Source of the DNA: Roseburia sp. 499
GTDB lineage: Bacteria > Bacillota > Clostridia > Lachnospirales > Lachnospiraceae
Length of the DNA stretch: 64,000 bases
NCBI RefSeq assembly: GCF_001940225.2
Contig: NZ_CP135164.1
Location: forward strand, 868,001-932,000
Reading direction: 5' to 3'
This document shows, piece by piece, positions 7,934 to 16,687 of the stretch (positions are counted from its first letter, which is position 1; each line of letters begins with the position of its first letter). The translations under genes and the position numbers were made by a program. The notes under the pieces were generated by a model, which worked only from the letters and a program-made list of their open reading frames with translations, was not told the DNA's origin and did not search any database.

Positions 7934-8410
7934 ATGGGAAAATGGATAGAAGAATATGGGGAGACTTTGCTGGCAGGAATGGCAGGGTTCATGATAATAA
8001 TGTTAGTTCTTACGTCAGGAATTCTGGCAGTTATCGGAAACAGAGCAATGATAAAGGAAAATTCCTATACAGAATATCAGGATTTTTCAATTTTTTCAAA
8101 AATATGTCAACGGGAAAAGCCAAAGATTTGGTGTAATACAGAAAAAAGTTGGCATGTAGGGGAAGTAATTTTAATAGAAGAAGTATTTTCGGCAGAAGAT
8201 GCAGAAGGTAAAAAATTAAATGTAAAAGTAGAAACAATCACAGACAAAAATGGAGTAAATTGTATGGATGTGTATCATAGGGAAACACATCAGGTAATCT
8301 TTCAGAAAGCGGGAATCTATATATTTGAAATCAAAACGCAGGATGATGAAAATCAGTATACAACAGAAAAAATAGAGGTTTCTGTGGATAATAGGAAGGT
8401 GGAAGAATGA
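7934..8410 (+). CDS. membrane-anchored protein with Flp-like N-terminus and Ig-like exterior
   Basis: A 158-aa protein. The N-terminus M-G-K-W-I-E-E-Y-G-E is followed by a hydrophobic helix (about 12-34), the same E-Y arrangement as in the mini-pilins. Residues 35-150 are beta-rich and polar, with W-H-V-G-E-V-I and A-G-I-Y-I-F-E-I-K-T, patterns seen in small Ig/PKD-like domains. It could be a pseudopilin or adhesin subunit assembled with the Flp-like proteins. It overlaps the next gene by 4 bp (ATGA). Confidence 0.5.
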   Translation: MGKWIEEYGETLLAGMAGFMIIMLVLTSGILAVIGNRAMIKENSYTEYQDFSIFSKICQREKPKIWCNTEKSWHVGEVILIEEVFSAEDAEGKKLNVKVETITDKNGVNCMDVYHRETHQVIFQKAGIYIFEIKTQDDENQYTTEKIEVSVDNRKVEE

Positions 8411-8979
8411 AACATGTGATAAATGGAATCATGATGTCTGCAATCACATTTATGGTGATTGCGGCTGTTATGATAATTAGTGGACGCAGTGTTCGAAAAA
8501 ATGAATTAGAAAAAGCATTGGAGCATGCAGCGGAGCAAACCATAGAAAGTGTGAAGGTAAAACAGGAAATTACGAGAGAAGAATTTATTGAAATGTTTAA
8601 GGAGAATCTTTCTATGGGAATTGAAAGTGATTCGGAAATAGTTGTTTCTATTATGAAAGCAGAACCAGAGAAGGGCATATTGTCGGTGCAGGCAGAAGAG
8701 GAGTATCACAATCCTTTGGGAAATAAAGAGAAAGTGAGTGCCGAAAGAACGATAATTTTGGAAAAGTATCGTTTGGAAAAAAAGAAGAGGTATACCGTAG
8801 TTTATAAGGTTGGAAATGTAGACTATAAAGTATATACACTTACAGAAGGAAGTGTGTTGCCTGTACCGGCAAATCCCAATGAAAATTTTATCTGTTGGTT
8901 GGACGAAACAGGGCGGAAAGTAGAGATGGATGGAACTGTAGTAGAATATAGCAGAGTATTTACTGCGAAGATGAATTGA
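8407..8979 (+). CDS. single-span surface protein with degenerate InlB-type repeat
   Basis: A 190-aa protein with an N-terminal helix (about 5-26), an alpha/beta middle with a charged helix (30-65), and a C-terminal stretch at about 128-188: Y-T-V-V-Y-K-V-G-N-V-D-Y-K-V-Y-T-L-T-E-G-S, later C-W-L-D-E and V-F-T-A-K. That order matches one Listeria-Bacteroides (InlB B/Flg_new) repeat. It is the last gene of the Tad-like cluster. The same repeat type dominates the secreted protein at 11468, hinting at a common surface role. Confidence 0.5.
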   Translation: MKHVINGIMMSAITFMVIAAVMIISGRSVRKNELEKALEHAAEQTIESVKVKQEITREEFIEMFKENLSMGIESDSEIVVSIMKAEPEKGILSVQAEEEYHNPLGNKEKVSAERTIILEKYRLEKKKRYTVVYKVGNVDYKVYTLTEGSVLPVPANPNENFICWLDETGRKVEMDGTVVEYSRVFTAKMN

Positions 8980-9186
8980 TTTGGGAAAATAGAATGTGAG
9001 GAACATTGAAAATAGAATAGATAAAGAGGAAAACAGCTTGCTTTTTGGCGGGAAGGCTGATAATATCGGTTCATACCTGCGTTTTTGGAAGAAAATGAAA
9101 AAAATGTAAAAAATTTTAAACCAAATGAAAAGTTGATGCGACTTATATATGAGGGTTAAAAATAAAAAGACCATCGAAAGGAGAAA
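8980..9186. other. intergenic, no gene seen
   Basis: AT-rich spacer of 207 bp between the pilus cluster and the sigma-factor fusion. No clear terminator was seen. An AAAGGAG site at 9177-9183 serves the next gene. Confidence 0.5.
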
Positions 9187-11160
9187 ATGGCAGTGGATGG
9201 AGAGAAGAATATGCAGACAGAAAAGCTAAAACAGGCGATAGAGTTAATGAAGCAGGGAGAAGAAAAAGGGTTTAACTACATATATGGAGAGACATACAAT
9301 TTCGTTTATTCCCGTGCGAAACTTGCAATTAATGATGAGCAGGAGGTACAAGACCTGATACAGGAGGTCTATGTGGCGGCTTATCGAAATATTGGAAGCC
9401 TTAAGAATGCAGACAGTCTGTATGCATGGCTCAATACCATCACTATGCGCCAGGGAGCATCAATGATAAGAAAGAAAAAGAATCATGTATTACTGTCAGA
9501 GGAAAATCAGGGAATGTTTGAAGAAATACCGGATGAATCTGTAGAACTGGAACAAGATGCTATTGTTAGGGAAAATGCTGGAATCTTAAAGGGATTGCTG
9601 GAAAAACTATCACCGGAGCAGAAAAGTGCTATTGTATCCTTTTACTATGATGGTTTGAAAGTGGAACAGATTGCAGAACTGACAGAAACCAGTGCAGGCA
9701 CAATAAAGAGCCGTCTGCATCTGGCAAGAAAACGTTTGCAAGAGCATATTGTGGAGCTGGAGAGAAAGCAAGGATGCAGGCTGCATGGTTTCAGTGCACC
9801 ATTGTTACTGCTTGCGATTAAGATGTTGTTAGAGGAAACAACACTTCCACAGGCTTCCGCACAGGGAATTTACAATCAGGTCTGCACACAGGTAGGAGTA
9901 TCGGCATCTACGCTGGCATTCCAGAGTGCAGGAGCCGGAAATATTGCAATGGCAATTTCCGGTGAAACAGCAGGCATAGGAAATGGTTTAAAAACAGGAC
10001 TGACAGGAGAAATGAAAGGACAAGGAACAGGTATGAACAAGTTATTAAGTAAATTAGCAGGATTAGGAAAAGTAAAGATAGCGGCCATTGTGACAGTAAG
10101 CGTTGTAGTAGCGGGAGCTGGAGTAGCAACAGGCGTATATGTACATCATCAGGCAGAAGTAAAAGAAGCACAGGTGCAGGCAGAAGAAAAGGCAGAAGCT
10201 GAAAAGAAAGCACAGGCAGAACAGGAAAAACTTCTTGCAGACTTGACTAGTCGGTATGAAAAAGCTGAGGAATTAAGAGACAATCTGATTCTGGAGGATG
10301 CAGTCATTGAGATTTTGAATCGTGATTTTACAACGATTAAGACGGCATTGGATGAGAAAACAGCAGATGAAGCGACAGAAAAGACCATGGTAACACTGGA
10401 AAAGAATCTGGAAGGATACAGACAGCAGAATGAGCAGTATCTGACAGAGAAAAAAATGGCTATCATGGATTATCATAATGCAACGTTCCCACAGGAAAAT
10501 CAGGATGCGTGGGACAAGCTCCTTACAGAGTATCAGGAATTGTTTGATGCAGTGAAGTATAAGGATGCCAATGCAAAATTAGAGGAAGTGAATGCGGGAA
10601 TCATGGCATTCCTTCAGGAAAATACCACAGAAGTAGCAGCGGATGATACCGAAGGAAATACCGGAAACGGAACATCTGATAATGGAAACAATGGAAATGG
10701 AAGTACCGGGAATGGAAATACGGGAAGTGGTTCTGGAAACGGAAATTCAAATGGCGGTACCGGGAATGGTGGTAACGGAAATGGCGCAGGAAGTGGTACT
10801 GGGAATGGAAACACAAGTAATGGCGGAGGCACAAGTAATACACCGAGTGCAGAGCCGATAACACCAGTAAATGATGACCCGACGTTAACAGGTGTTCTTC
10901 CGAATGGGTGGACAATAGAAGAAGCGGAAATGTTAACATCAATATGTAATGCATGGTTTGATTTTATTTATGATGATGCAGGAGCACAGGCACAGTTGAC
11001 TGCAAAGTTACCGGGAAGAAACTGCACTTTGGTGCATTATCCAGCAGAACAGAATGCAGAAGCAAGAGCATTATGGGATAGTATAGATGAGAATGTGTAT
11101 TGTCGTTCTAATTTTCGTTCTAGTGATATATTTGGAAGTTATTTTATTTATGGAAATTAG
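9187..11160 (+). CDS. ECF sigma factor fused to transmembrane and extracellular region
   Basis: A 657-aa multidomain protein. Residues about 25-95 form sigma region 2 (with D-L-I-Q-E-V-Y-V-A-A-Y) and about 140-195 sigma region 4 (L-S-P-E-Q-K ... G-T-I-K-S-R-L-H-L-A-R-K). One transmembrane helix follows at about 296-318, then a charged coiled coil (325-430), a G/N/S-rich linker (480-560) and a small end domain. The topology would place the sigma part inside and the rest outside. The reading frame probably once continued to 11255: a one-base shift at 11157 extends it by 32 codons. ATG 9211 (GGAG 8 nt upstream) is an alternative start. Confidence 0.8.
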   Translation: MAVDGEKNMQTEKLKQAIELMKQGEEKGFNYIYGETYNFVYSRAKLAINDEQEVQDLIQEVYVAAYRNIGSLKNADSLYAWLNTITMRQGASMIRKKKNHVLLSEENQGMFEEIPDESVELEQDAIVRENAGILKGLLEKLSPEQKSAIVSFYYDGLKVEQIAELTETSAGTIKSRLHLARKRLQEHIVELERKQGCRLHGFSAPLLLLAIKMLLEETTLPQASAQGIYNQVCTQVGVSASTLAFQSAGAGNIAMAISGETAGIGNGLKTGLTGEMKGQGTGMNKLLSKLAGLGKVKIAAIVTVSVVVAGAGVATGVYVHHQAEVKEAQVQAEEKAEAEKKAQAEQEKLLADLTSRYEKAEELRDNLILEDAVIEILNRDFTTIKTALDEKTADEATEKTMVTLEKNLEGYRQQNEQYLTEKKMAIMDYHNATFPQENQDAWDKLLTEYQELFDAVKYKDANAKLEEVNAGIMAFLQENTTEVAADDTEGNTGNGTSDNGNNGNGSTGNGNTGSGSGNGNSNGGTGNGGNGNGAGSGTGNGNTSNGGGTSNTPSAEPITPVNDDPTLTGVLPNGWTIEEAEMLTSICNAWFDFIYDDAGAQAQLTAKLPGRNCTLVHYPAEQNAEARALWDSIDENVYCRSNFRSSDIFGSYFIYGN

Positions 11161-11255
11161 AGAGGATTGCGGATGATGGGGTATATGTGTGGTATCAAAG
11201 AGGAATGTCAGCACATTTTTCGAAAGATGATAAGGGAGATAGTGCGGAAAGTTAG
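11161..11255 (+). pseudogene. out-of-frame 3' remnant of the sigma-fusion gene
   Basis: If the T at 11157 is read twice, the frame passes the TAG at 11158-11160. It then reads L-E-R-I-A-D-D-G-V-Y-V-W-Y-Q-R-G and ends at TAG 11253-11255. The stretch looks like protein: the tail is polar, and W-Y joins smoothly to F-I-Y-G-N. This fits a single-base deletion in the genome, an assembly error, or less likely a programmed shift; no classic slippery heptamer is present. Confidence 0.5.
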
Positions 11256-11322
11256 CAGAGGCTGAAAGAAGCGCAGAAAGATAGTAGTCAGTAAAAGAAG
11301 GGGATAATAAAATTAGGATAAG

Positions 11323-11395
11323 GAACAATCGTGTTGCAAGGTGGTAATTCTATTCTGATAGTGGTCAATCCATTGCGGTCGATTGTTTCTTTTGT
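11323..11395 (+). terminator. possible terminator after the sigma-fusion gene
   Basis: AACAATCG (11324-11331) can pair with CGATTGTT (11380-11387), followed by TCTTTT. The loop of about 48 nt is long, so this is weak. Confidence 0.3.
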
Positions 11396-11467
11396 AATTA
11401 GAGTATGGCATAGAAGAAATATCGTATAAAATCAATTTGTTAAGGGAAGGAGAGCGAGAAAAAGAGA

Positions 11468-14056
11468 ATGAAGAGAAAAAGAAGAATAGGGAAAGGAATT
11501 CTAACTGCGGTGCTGGCGTGTATGCTTAGTACTGCTTTTTTTTCGGTAACTGTAGAAGCTGCTGTACCGGAAGTTACCTATGACCCAAATGCTACAAAGA
11601 CGGGGTATCATTTGGAAGTATTAGATCAAACTCCTTGTGTTCATACGCCTGGGGTAGATACAAGAACCCTCACCTGTGCCCAGACCGGATTAAAGCATAG
11701 TGCGGCAGAGATACAGGGAGCGGTACAGGCATCTCCGGGACTTACTTTTTGGACAGAAGTTCAGACAAGGGAGCCGGTGGGGAAGAGAGCGGATAAGGTG
11801 GGAAATGTACTTCTGGTGGGAAGTGTTCCGGGTACTGCTGGTCTTATATTGTCGGAGCCTTATGACTGTGATGATGGTTATGCAGCATATGCATATTACC
11901 GGATATATTTTTCCCACTGCCAATACACAGACGTAAACTATTTTGTTGGTTCTCAGCACTATTGGTTAGGTTGTGCCAGAGGAGATGTGGGAGAAAACGA
12001 ATATCGTCCGGTATCATTTACGCATATACTGACAAGATACCGTTTTGTACCTAATAACTATACCATAGTGTATAACGGAAATGGAGCTACGACAGGTTCC
12101 ATGGCAAATCAGTCTGCGACTTATGACCAGACATTTAATCTTACAGCCAATGCTTACCAGAAAGATGGTTACCGATTTGTTGGATGGAACACTGCATGGG
12201 ATGGAAGCGGACAGTGGTATTCTGACAGCCAGGCAGTATCAAATCTGACTGCAACAGACGGTGGTGTGGTAACACTTTATGCCCAGTGGACCCCTATCAC
12301 ATATACGGTTCATTTTGAAGGTAACGGAGCAACCTCCGGAAATACACCGAATCAAAATTGTACCTTTGGTGTAGGTGGTTTCCTGAATACTAATGGATTC
12401 AAAAAGCAGTATGGTGTCAACTATAACGGAAATGGCGGAACCAGTGCAAAGACAAGTGATATTGCCGATGCCACATTTAATGGATGGCAGGATAACAATA
12501 CCCTATATTACAAAGGGATGTATTTCAATTACTTTGGTTTTGATGCACCGTATTATATCAATAAATATCCTGATGTTAAAATGACGTGGGGATATAACAA
12601 GTATGCCACATTTGAACATTGGTATATCTATAGTATTTTATATGGAACTGAAAATCGTCAAGCCAGCTATAATTTTAAAATAGACGATTATATGAATTAC
12701 GGCGGAACTGACTTAAAGGCAGCATTTGGAAATAACCGTCTGGCATATGTGGCTCATTGGATGAACAATGGAATTTATGAAGGAAGAAAAGGTGCAGTTA
12801 GTGTTGATACCGCTACATCAGACCTATATCCGAATCAGGCGTGGGTTGCGAATCTTGCCACCAGACAGGGCGAAACAGTAAACCTTACTGCAGACTGGAC
12901 ACCGGGAAGTGTTACGTTGCCAACAGCCACAAGACCGGGTTATCAGTTTGCAGGATGGTACACCAGCCCAACGGGTGGAACATTTATTGGAAATGCAGGA
13001 GCAAAATATACACCAACTGTAAATGGTGGAACATTGTATGCACACTGGACAGCAAATGATTACCAGATAGCATTTGACGGAAACGGTGCAACATCAGGAA
13101 GTATGGAGAACCAAAAGGCGAAATATGATGTGCCTGTGACACTGAATCCAAATGAGTTTGAACGAACCGGATATACCTTTACCGGATGGAATACGTCACC
13201 GGATGGAACGGGAACATCCTATGCAGATAAGCAGCAAGTGAAGAATCTTACCACAGAAAAGAATGGTGTTGTAACCTTGTATGCACAATGGAGTGCAAAT
13301 TCATATACCATTCATTTTGATGGAAACGGAGCTACGGATGGAGCAATGGAAGATATTCCGGCAGTATATGACCAGGATGTGACATTACTGCCGAATCTGT
13401 TTGTCCGTACAACAGAACAGGGAGAAAGTGTCTTTACCGGATGGAACCGGGACGGTGCGGTGTATGAAACAGAATTTGCCGACCAAGACACAGTAAGAAA
13501 TCTAACGCCTGAAGATGGAGCGGTAGTTACCCTTTATGCCATCTGGGATGATTGCCCGGAGATTGAAGCAGTAGACCGCTATTTCAGTCTGGACTTTGCA
13601 CAACAGGGAAAAATAACAGAAGAGGAACTGTTAAGTACCGCATCGGCTACAGACCGGGAAGATATTGAACTTGAGAATCGGACAAGCACACAGATAGCAG
13701 AAAATGGAATCAACGGAAGTCTCAGTCTGTACGGATATGCAGCAACAGACTTTACCGGAATGACAGACAGCGGGAGTGTCAGCATGACGTATAAGGCAGT
13801 GGACAGTATAGGAAATACTGTTTATAAGACGGTTACAGTTTTTATTACCAATACAGAGCCACTGGCGCAGACAGATTTCTGCTATACCAGATTTATCAAC
13901 GAGAAATACTTTGGTGCTGATTATGACAATGGAGGTCTGCATCCGGAATCCGTCTGGAGAAATGACCCGGAGTACAGAAGTGTGCTGGAGAGTGCATTAA
14001 CCAATCAGAAGAATGGGGATTCAGAGGAGATATTTTATTTGAGAAAGAAGGAATAG
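11468..14056 (+). CDS. large secreted InlB-repeat surface protein
   Basis: An 862-aa protein with a signal peptide (about 1-31, ending V-E-A-A). After a Cys/His-bearing N-domain (35-195) come Listeria-Bacteroides repeats, each with N-G-N-G-A-T ... G-W-N-T ... V-T-L-Y-A-Q-W, at about 197-275, 277-300, 530-610 and 611-695. Between them, residues about 354-442 hold two copies of a different module (Y-P-D-V ... F-E-H-W; A-F-G-N ... A-H-W-M ... E-G-R). Residues 696-800 look like an Ig/DUF5011-type domain. No LPxTG motif is present and the C-terminus may be shortened by a frameshift near 14028. Probably an adhesin-like wall protein. Confidence 0.75.
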   Translation: MKRKRRIGKGILTAVLACMLSTAFFSVTVEAAVPEVTYDPNATKTGYHLEVLDQTPCVHTPGVDTRTLTCAQTGLKHSAAEIQGAVQASPGLTFWTEVQTREPVGKRADKVGNVLLVGSVPGTAGLILSEPYDCDDGYAAYAYYRIYFSHCQYTDVNYFVGSQHYWLGCARGDVGENEYRPVSFTHILTRYRFVPNNYTIVYNGNGATTGSMANQSATYDQTFNLTANAYQKDGYRFVGWNTAWDGSGQWYSDSQAVSNLTATDGGVVTLYAQWTPITYTVHFEGNGATSGNTPNQNCTFGVGGFLNTNGFKKQYGVNYNGNGGTSAKTSDIADATFNGWQDNNTLYYKGMYFNYFGFDAPYYINKYPDVKMTWGYNKYATFEHWYIYSILYGTENRQASYNFKIDDYMNYGGTDLKAAFGNNRLAYVAHWMNNGIYEGRKGAVSVDTATSDLYPNQAWVANLATRQGETVNLTADWTPGSVTLPTATRPGYQFAGWYTSPTGGTFIGNAGAKYTPTVNGGTLYAHWTANDYQIAFDGNGATSGSMENQKAKYDVPVTLNPNEFERTGYTFTGWNTSPDGTGTSYADKQQVKNLTTEKNGVVTLYAQWSANSYTIHFDGNGATDGAMEDIPAVYDQDVTLLPNLFVRTTEQGESVFTGWNRDGAVYETEFADQDTVRNLTPEDGAVVTLYAIWDDCPEIEAVDRYFSLDFAQQGKITEEELLSTASATDREDIELENRTSTQIAENGINGSLSLYGYAATDFTGMTDSGSVSMTYKAVDSIGNTVYKTVTVFITNTEPLAQTDFCYTRFINEKYFGADYDNGGLHPESVWRNDPEYRSVLESALTNQKNGDSEEIFYLRKKE

Positions 14057-14132
14057 AAGAGGAACAGGCATATCAAGGGAAGCCTATTTATAGTGGTGTA
14101 CAGAAAATAGGAACTTCCCATGATATAAAACT

Positions 14133-15125
14133 TTATTTCTCAGCAGCTTTTTGGGCAAAATTAGTATCGACTAAATCTTTGTAAGCTGGGCGTTCAGACA
14201 ATTCATCTGCTTCTTCCAGAATATCCAAGAGTAAATCGTAGCTTTTTTCTTCAAAGATAACGTCTGTTTTCCAGGTATCCTGTTGGGCATATCGGGTAAT
14301 AATGGCAGTAATAGTGTCCAAATCTGTTTCCTTGAACTGGGGAGCAATTACGTTGGCAATTTCTTCAGGAGTGTGAGTGCTGACATAGGTCATACCTTTT
14401 TGAATTGCATTTGTGAAACTTTGGATGATTTCGGGATGTTCTTTTAGATAGCTGGATTTTGCACTGAAAGCAGTGTAAGGAATATAACCGGAGTCAACAC
14501 CGAGAGAAGCTACAACATAACCATTTCCTTCTTTTTCTAATGTAGTAGCACTCGGTTCAAATTCCACAGAAAAATCTCCTTGTCCTCCAGAGAATGCAGC
14601 AGCAGTGGAGCCAAAGTCAATATTTTGAATAATGGTAAGGTCTACAGAAGGGTCCAGATTATTTTTCTTTAGAATATATTCAAAGACCATTTCAGGCATA
14701 CCGCCTTTTCGTCCACCAAGTACGGTTTTTCCTTGAAGATCGGACCAGGAAAAATTATCTATATTTGTACGGGCTACTAAAAAGTTTCCTGCTCTTTGGG
14801 TGAGTTGGGCGAAGTTAACAACAGGGTCATTGGCCCCTTCGTTATAGGCATAGACCGTAGTTTCCGGTCCCATAAAGCCAATGTCTGCATCATTAGAAAG
14901 GAGAGCAGTCATAGTCTTATCGGCGCCAAAACCTGTAACCAACGTCAAATGGATACCTTCCTCTTCAAAATATTCCTTTTCGATAGCCACATACATAGGT
15001 GCATAAAAGACAGAATGTGCTACTTCGTTTAAAGTAACGTCAGTAAGGTGTTGCTGTTTTGAGGAAGAACAACCGGAAGAACAGAGGATGCAAAATAAGG
15101 TAACCAGACAAAGAATCTTTTTCAT
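14133..15125 (-). CDS. ABC transporter substrate-binding lipoprotein (SsuA/ThiY/NMT1 type)
   Basis: A 330-aa lipoprotein with lipobox L-C-S-S-G-C at about 14-19. The body matches the NitT/TauT/ThiY binding-protein fold: H-S-V-F-Y-A-P-M-Y-V-A-I-E-K-E-Y-F-E-E-E-G-I near the start, A-D-I-G-F-M-G-P-E and the L-Q-G-K-T-V-L-G-G-R-K-G-G loop. It would bind a small ligand such as a sulfonate, nitrate or thiamine precursor; the ligand cannot be read. No permease or ATPase gene adjoins it, so it must work with a transporter encoded elsewhere. It converges on the InlB-repeat gene. Confidence 0.8.
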   Translation of the reverse strand: MKKILCLVTLFCILCSSGCSSSKQQHLTDVTLNEVAHSVFYAPMYVAIEKEYFEEEGIHLTLVTGFGADKTMTALLSNDADIGFMGPETTVYAYNEGANDPVVNFAQLTQRAGNFLVARTNIDNFSWSDLQGKTVLGGRKGGMPEMVFEYILKKNNLDPSVDLTIIQNIDFGSTAAAFSGGQGDFSVEFEPSATTLEKEGNGYVVASLGVDSGYIPYTAFSAKSSYLKEHPEIIQSFTNAIQKGMTYVSTHTPEEIANVIAPQFKETDLDTITAIITRYAQQDTWKTDVIFEEKSYDLLLDILEEADELSERPAYKDLVDTNFAQKAAEK

Positions 15126-15223
15126 AATAAATCCTATTCATTTTTTATTAAGTTATGGGAAAGAGGTAAAAATGTGATATAATTACAAAGAAGAATATGA
15201 GCATAGTAGAAAGGGTAGGACTT

Positions 15224-16594
15224 ATGGATATTGAAAAGACAGTAAAAATGCAAAGAAAATATTATGAGACGCAAAAAACAAAATCTTGGAAATATCGAAT
15301 GGCAGCACTGAATCGATTGGAGCGGGCGATTTTAAAATGGGAAACAGAGATTAATAAAGCGTTGAAAAAGGACTTAAATAAGTCAGCCTTTGAAGCATAT
15401 ATGACAGAAGTAGGGATGACATTAGCGGAGTTGCGCTATGTAAAGAAACATTTAAGAAAGTGGATGATGGATAAAAAGGTAAGAACTCCATTGGCACAGT
15501 TTCCTAGTAAAAGCTATGTAAAGTCAGAACCATACGGAGTGGTTTTAATTATGTCACCATGGAATTATCCATTTATGCTTTGCATGGAGCCATTAATCGG
15601 AGCATTGGCAGCGGGAAATTGCTGTGTGCTGAAGCCATCTAATTATTCTCCAGCGGTATCAACAGTGATAAAAGGAATGATTGAGGAGACCTTTCCAAAA
15701 GAATACGTAACTGTGGTAGAAGGAGGAAGAGCAGAAAACCAGAGTCTGCTGGAACAGAAATTTGATTATATCTTTTTTACCGGTGGCGTACAGGTGGGAA
15801 AATTGGTCATGAAAAAAGCAGCAGAACATTTGACACCGGTAACATTGGAATTGGGAGGGAAGAGTCCTTGTATTGTAGAAAAAACAGCTGATTTGAAGTT
15901 GGCAGCAAAGCGTTTGGTATTTGGAAAATTTTTGAATGCAGGTCAGACATGTGTAGCACCGGATTATCTTTTAGTACAAAAAGAGGTAAAGGAAGAATTC
16001 TTGCAATATGTGCTTTTTTGGATAGAAAAGATGTATGGGAAAGGGTTAGAAAATCGAGAAAGCTATCCTAAAATCATCAATGAAAAACATTTTAAACGTA
16101 TCAAACAATTGATAGAAGGAGAGGAGATTTTAATCGGGGGAGCGGTAGAGGAAGATTCTTTACAAATTGCGCCTACTGTGTTGAACCATGTAAGTTCTAA
16201 GTCACCGATTATGCAAGAAGAAATATTCGGACCGGTATTGCCTGTTCTAGAGTTTGAGAATATTCAGGAAGCAGTGCAATTTGTAAGAAAAAGACCAAAG
16301 CCATTGGCATTGTATTTATTTACCGGAGATAAGATGGTAGAGCGAAGAATTACCGAACAGCTTTCTTATGGTGGAGGATGCATTAATGATACTATCATTC
16401 ATTTAGCAACTTCCCATATGGGATTTGGTGGTGTTGGAGAGAGTGGTATGGGAAGTTACCATGGAAAAGAGAGTTTTGACACCTTCTCCCATAAAAAGAG
16501 TATAGTGAAAAAGTATAATTGGTTGGACAATCCTGTTCGTTATGTTCCTTATGGAAAGCAGAAAGAAAAGATAATGCGGATGTTTTTAAAATAA
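15224..16594 (+). CDS. aldehyde dehydrogenase (ALDH3-like)
   Basis: A 456-aa NAD(P)-dependent aldehyde dehydrogenase oxidising aldehydes to acids. The Cys nucleophile stands in N-A-G-Q-T-C-V-A-P, the general-base Glu in T-L-E-L-G-G-K-S-P, and the P-W-N-Y-P segment is near residue 107. Length and the short C-terminus match class 3 enzymes. ATG 15224 is chosen: AAAGGG/TAGGA precedes it, while ATG 15197 would lie only about 7 nt after the probable start of transcription (TATAAT at 15178-15183). It is divergent from the binding-protein gene. The physiological substrate is unknown. Confidence 0.88.
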   Translation: MDIEKTVKMQRKYYETQKTKSWKYRMAALNRLERAILKWETEINKALKKDLNKSAFEAYMTEVGMTLAELRYVKKHLRKWMMDKKVRTPLAQFPSKSYVKSEPYGVVLIMSPWNYPFMLCMEPLIGALAAGNCCVLKPSNYSPAVSTVIKGMIEETFPKEYVTVVEGGRAENQSLLEQKFDYIFFTGGVQVGKLVMKKAAEHLTPVTLELGGKSPCIVEKTADLKLAAKRLVFGKFLNAGQTCVAPDYLLVQKEVKEEFLQYVLFWIEKMYGKGLENRESYPKIINEKHFKRIKQLIEGEEILIGGAVEEDSLQIAPTVLNHVSSKSPIMQEEIFGPVLPVLEFENIQEAVQFVRKRPKPLALYLFTGDKMVERRITEQLSYGGGCINDTIIHLATSHMGFGGVGESGMGSYHGKESFDTFSHKKSIVKKYNWLDNPVRYVPYGKQKEKIMRMFLK

Positions 16595-16602
16595 AAATAA
16601 TC

Positions 16603-16630
16603 TTGCTTTTTTAGTTTAATGCGGTATAAT
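16603..16630 (+). promoter_or_regulatory. promoter of the PHP phosphatase gene
   Basis: TTGCTT (16603-16608), a 16-bp spacer and TATAAT (16625-16630) lie 57 bp before the ATG. Confidence 0.65.
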
Positions 16631-16687
16631 ATACGCTTGTGAGAAAATGCATAATAAAGTGAAAGTGAAGTAGAAAAGAGGGTATTT

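Noticed and set aside
8506..9174. 222-codon minus-strand ORF opposite the last pilus gene
   Set aside because: It is a shadow of the AT-rich plus-strand gene; composition is implausible (F, Y, S rich) and no ribosome site is present.
10614..10954. Long ORFs in other frames over the G/N-rich linker of the sigma fusion
   Set aside because: They arise from the repetitive GGAAAT-type codons and would encode low-complexity proteins without start signals.
11150..11165. Programmed -1 frameshift in the sigma-fusion gene
   Set aside because: No X-XXY-YYZ slippery heptamer or clear downstream pseudoknot was seen; a simple one-base deletion or sequencing error explains it better.
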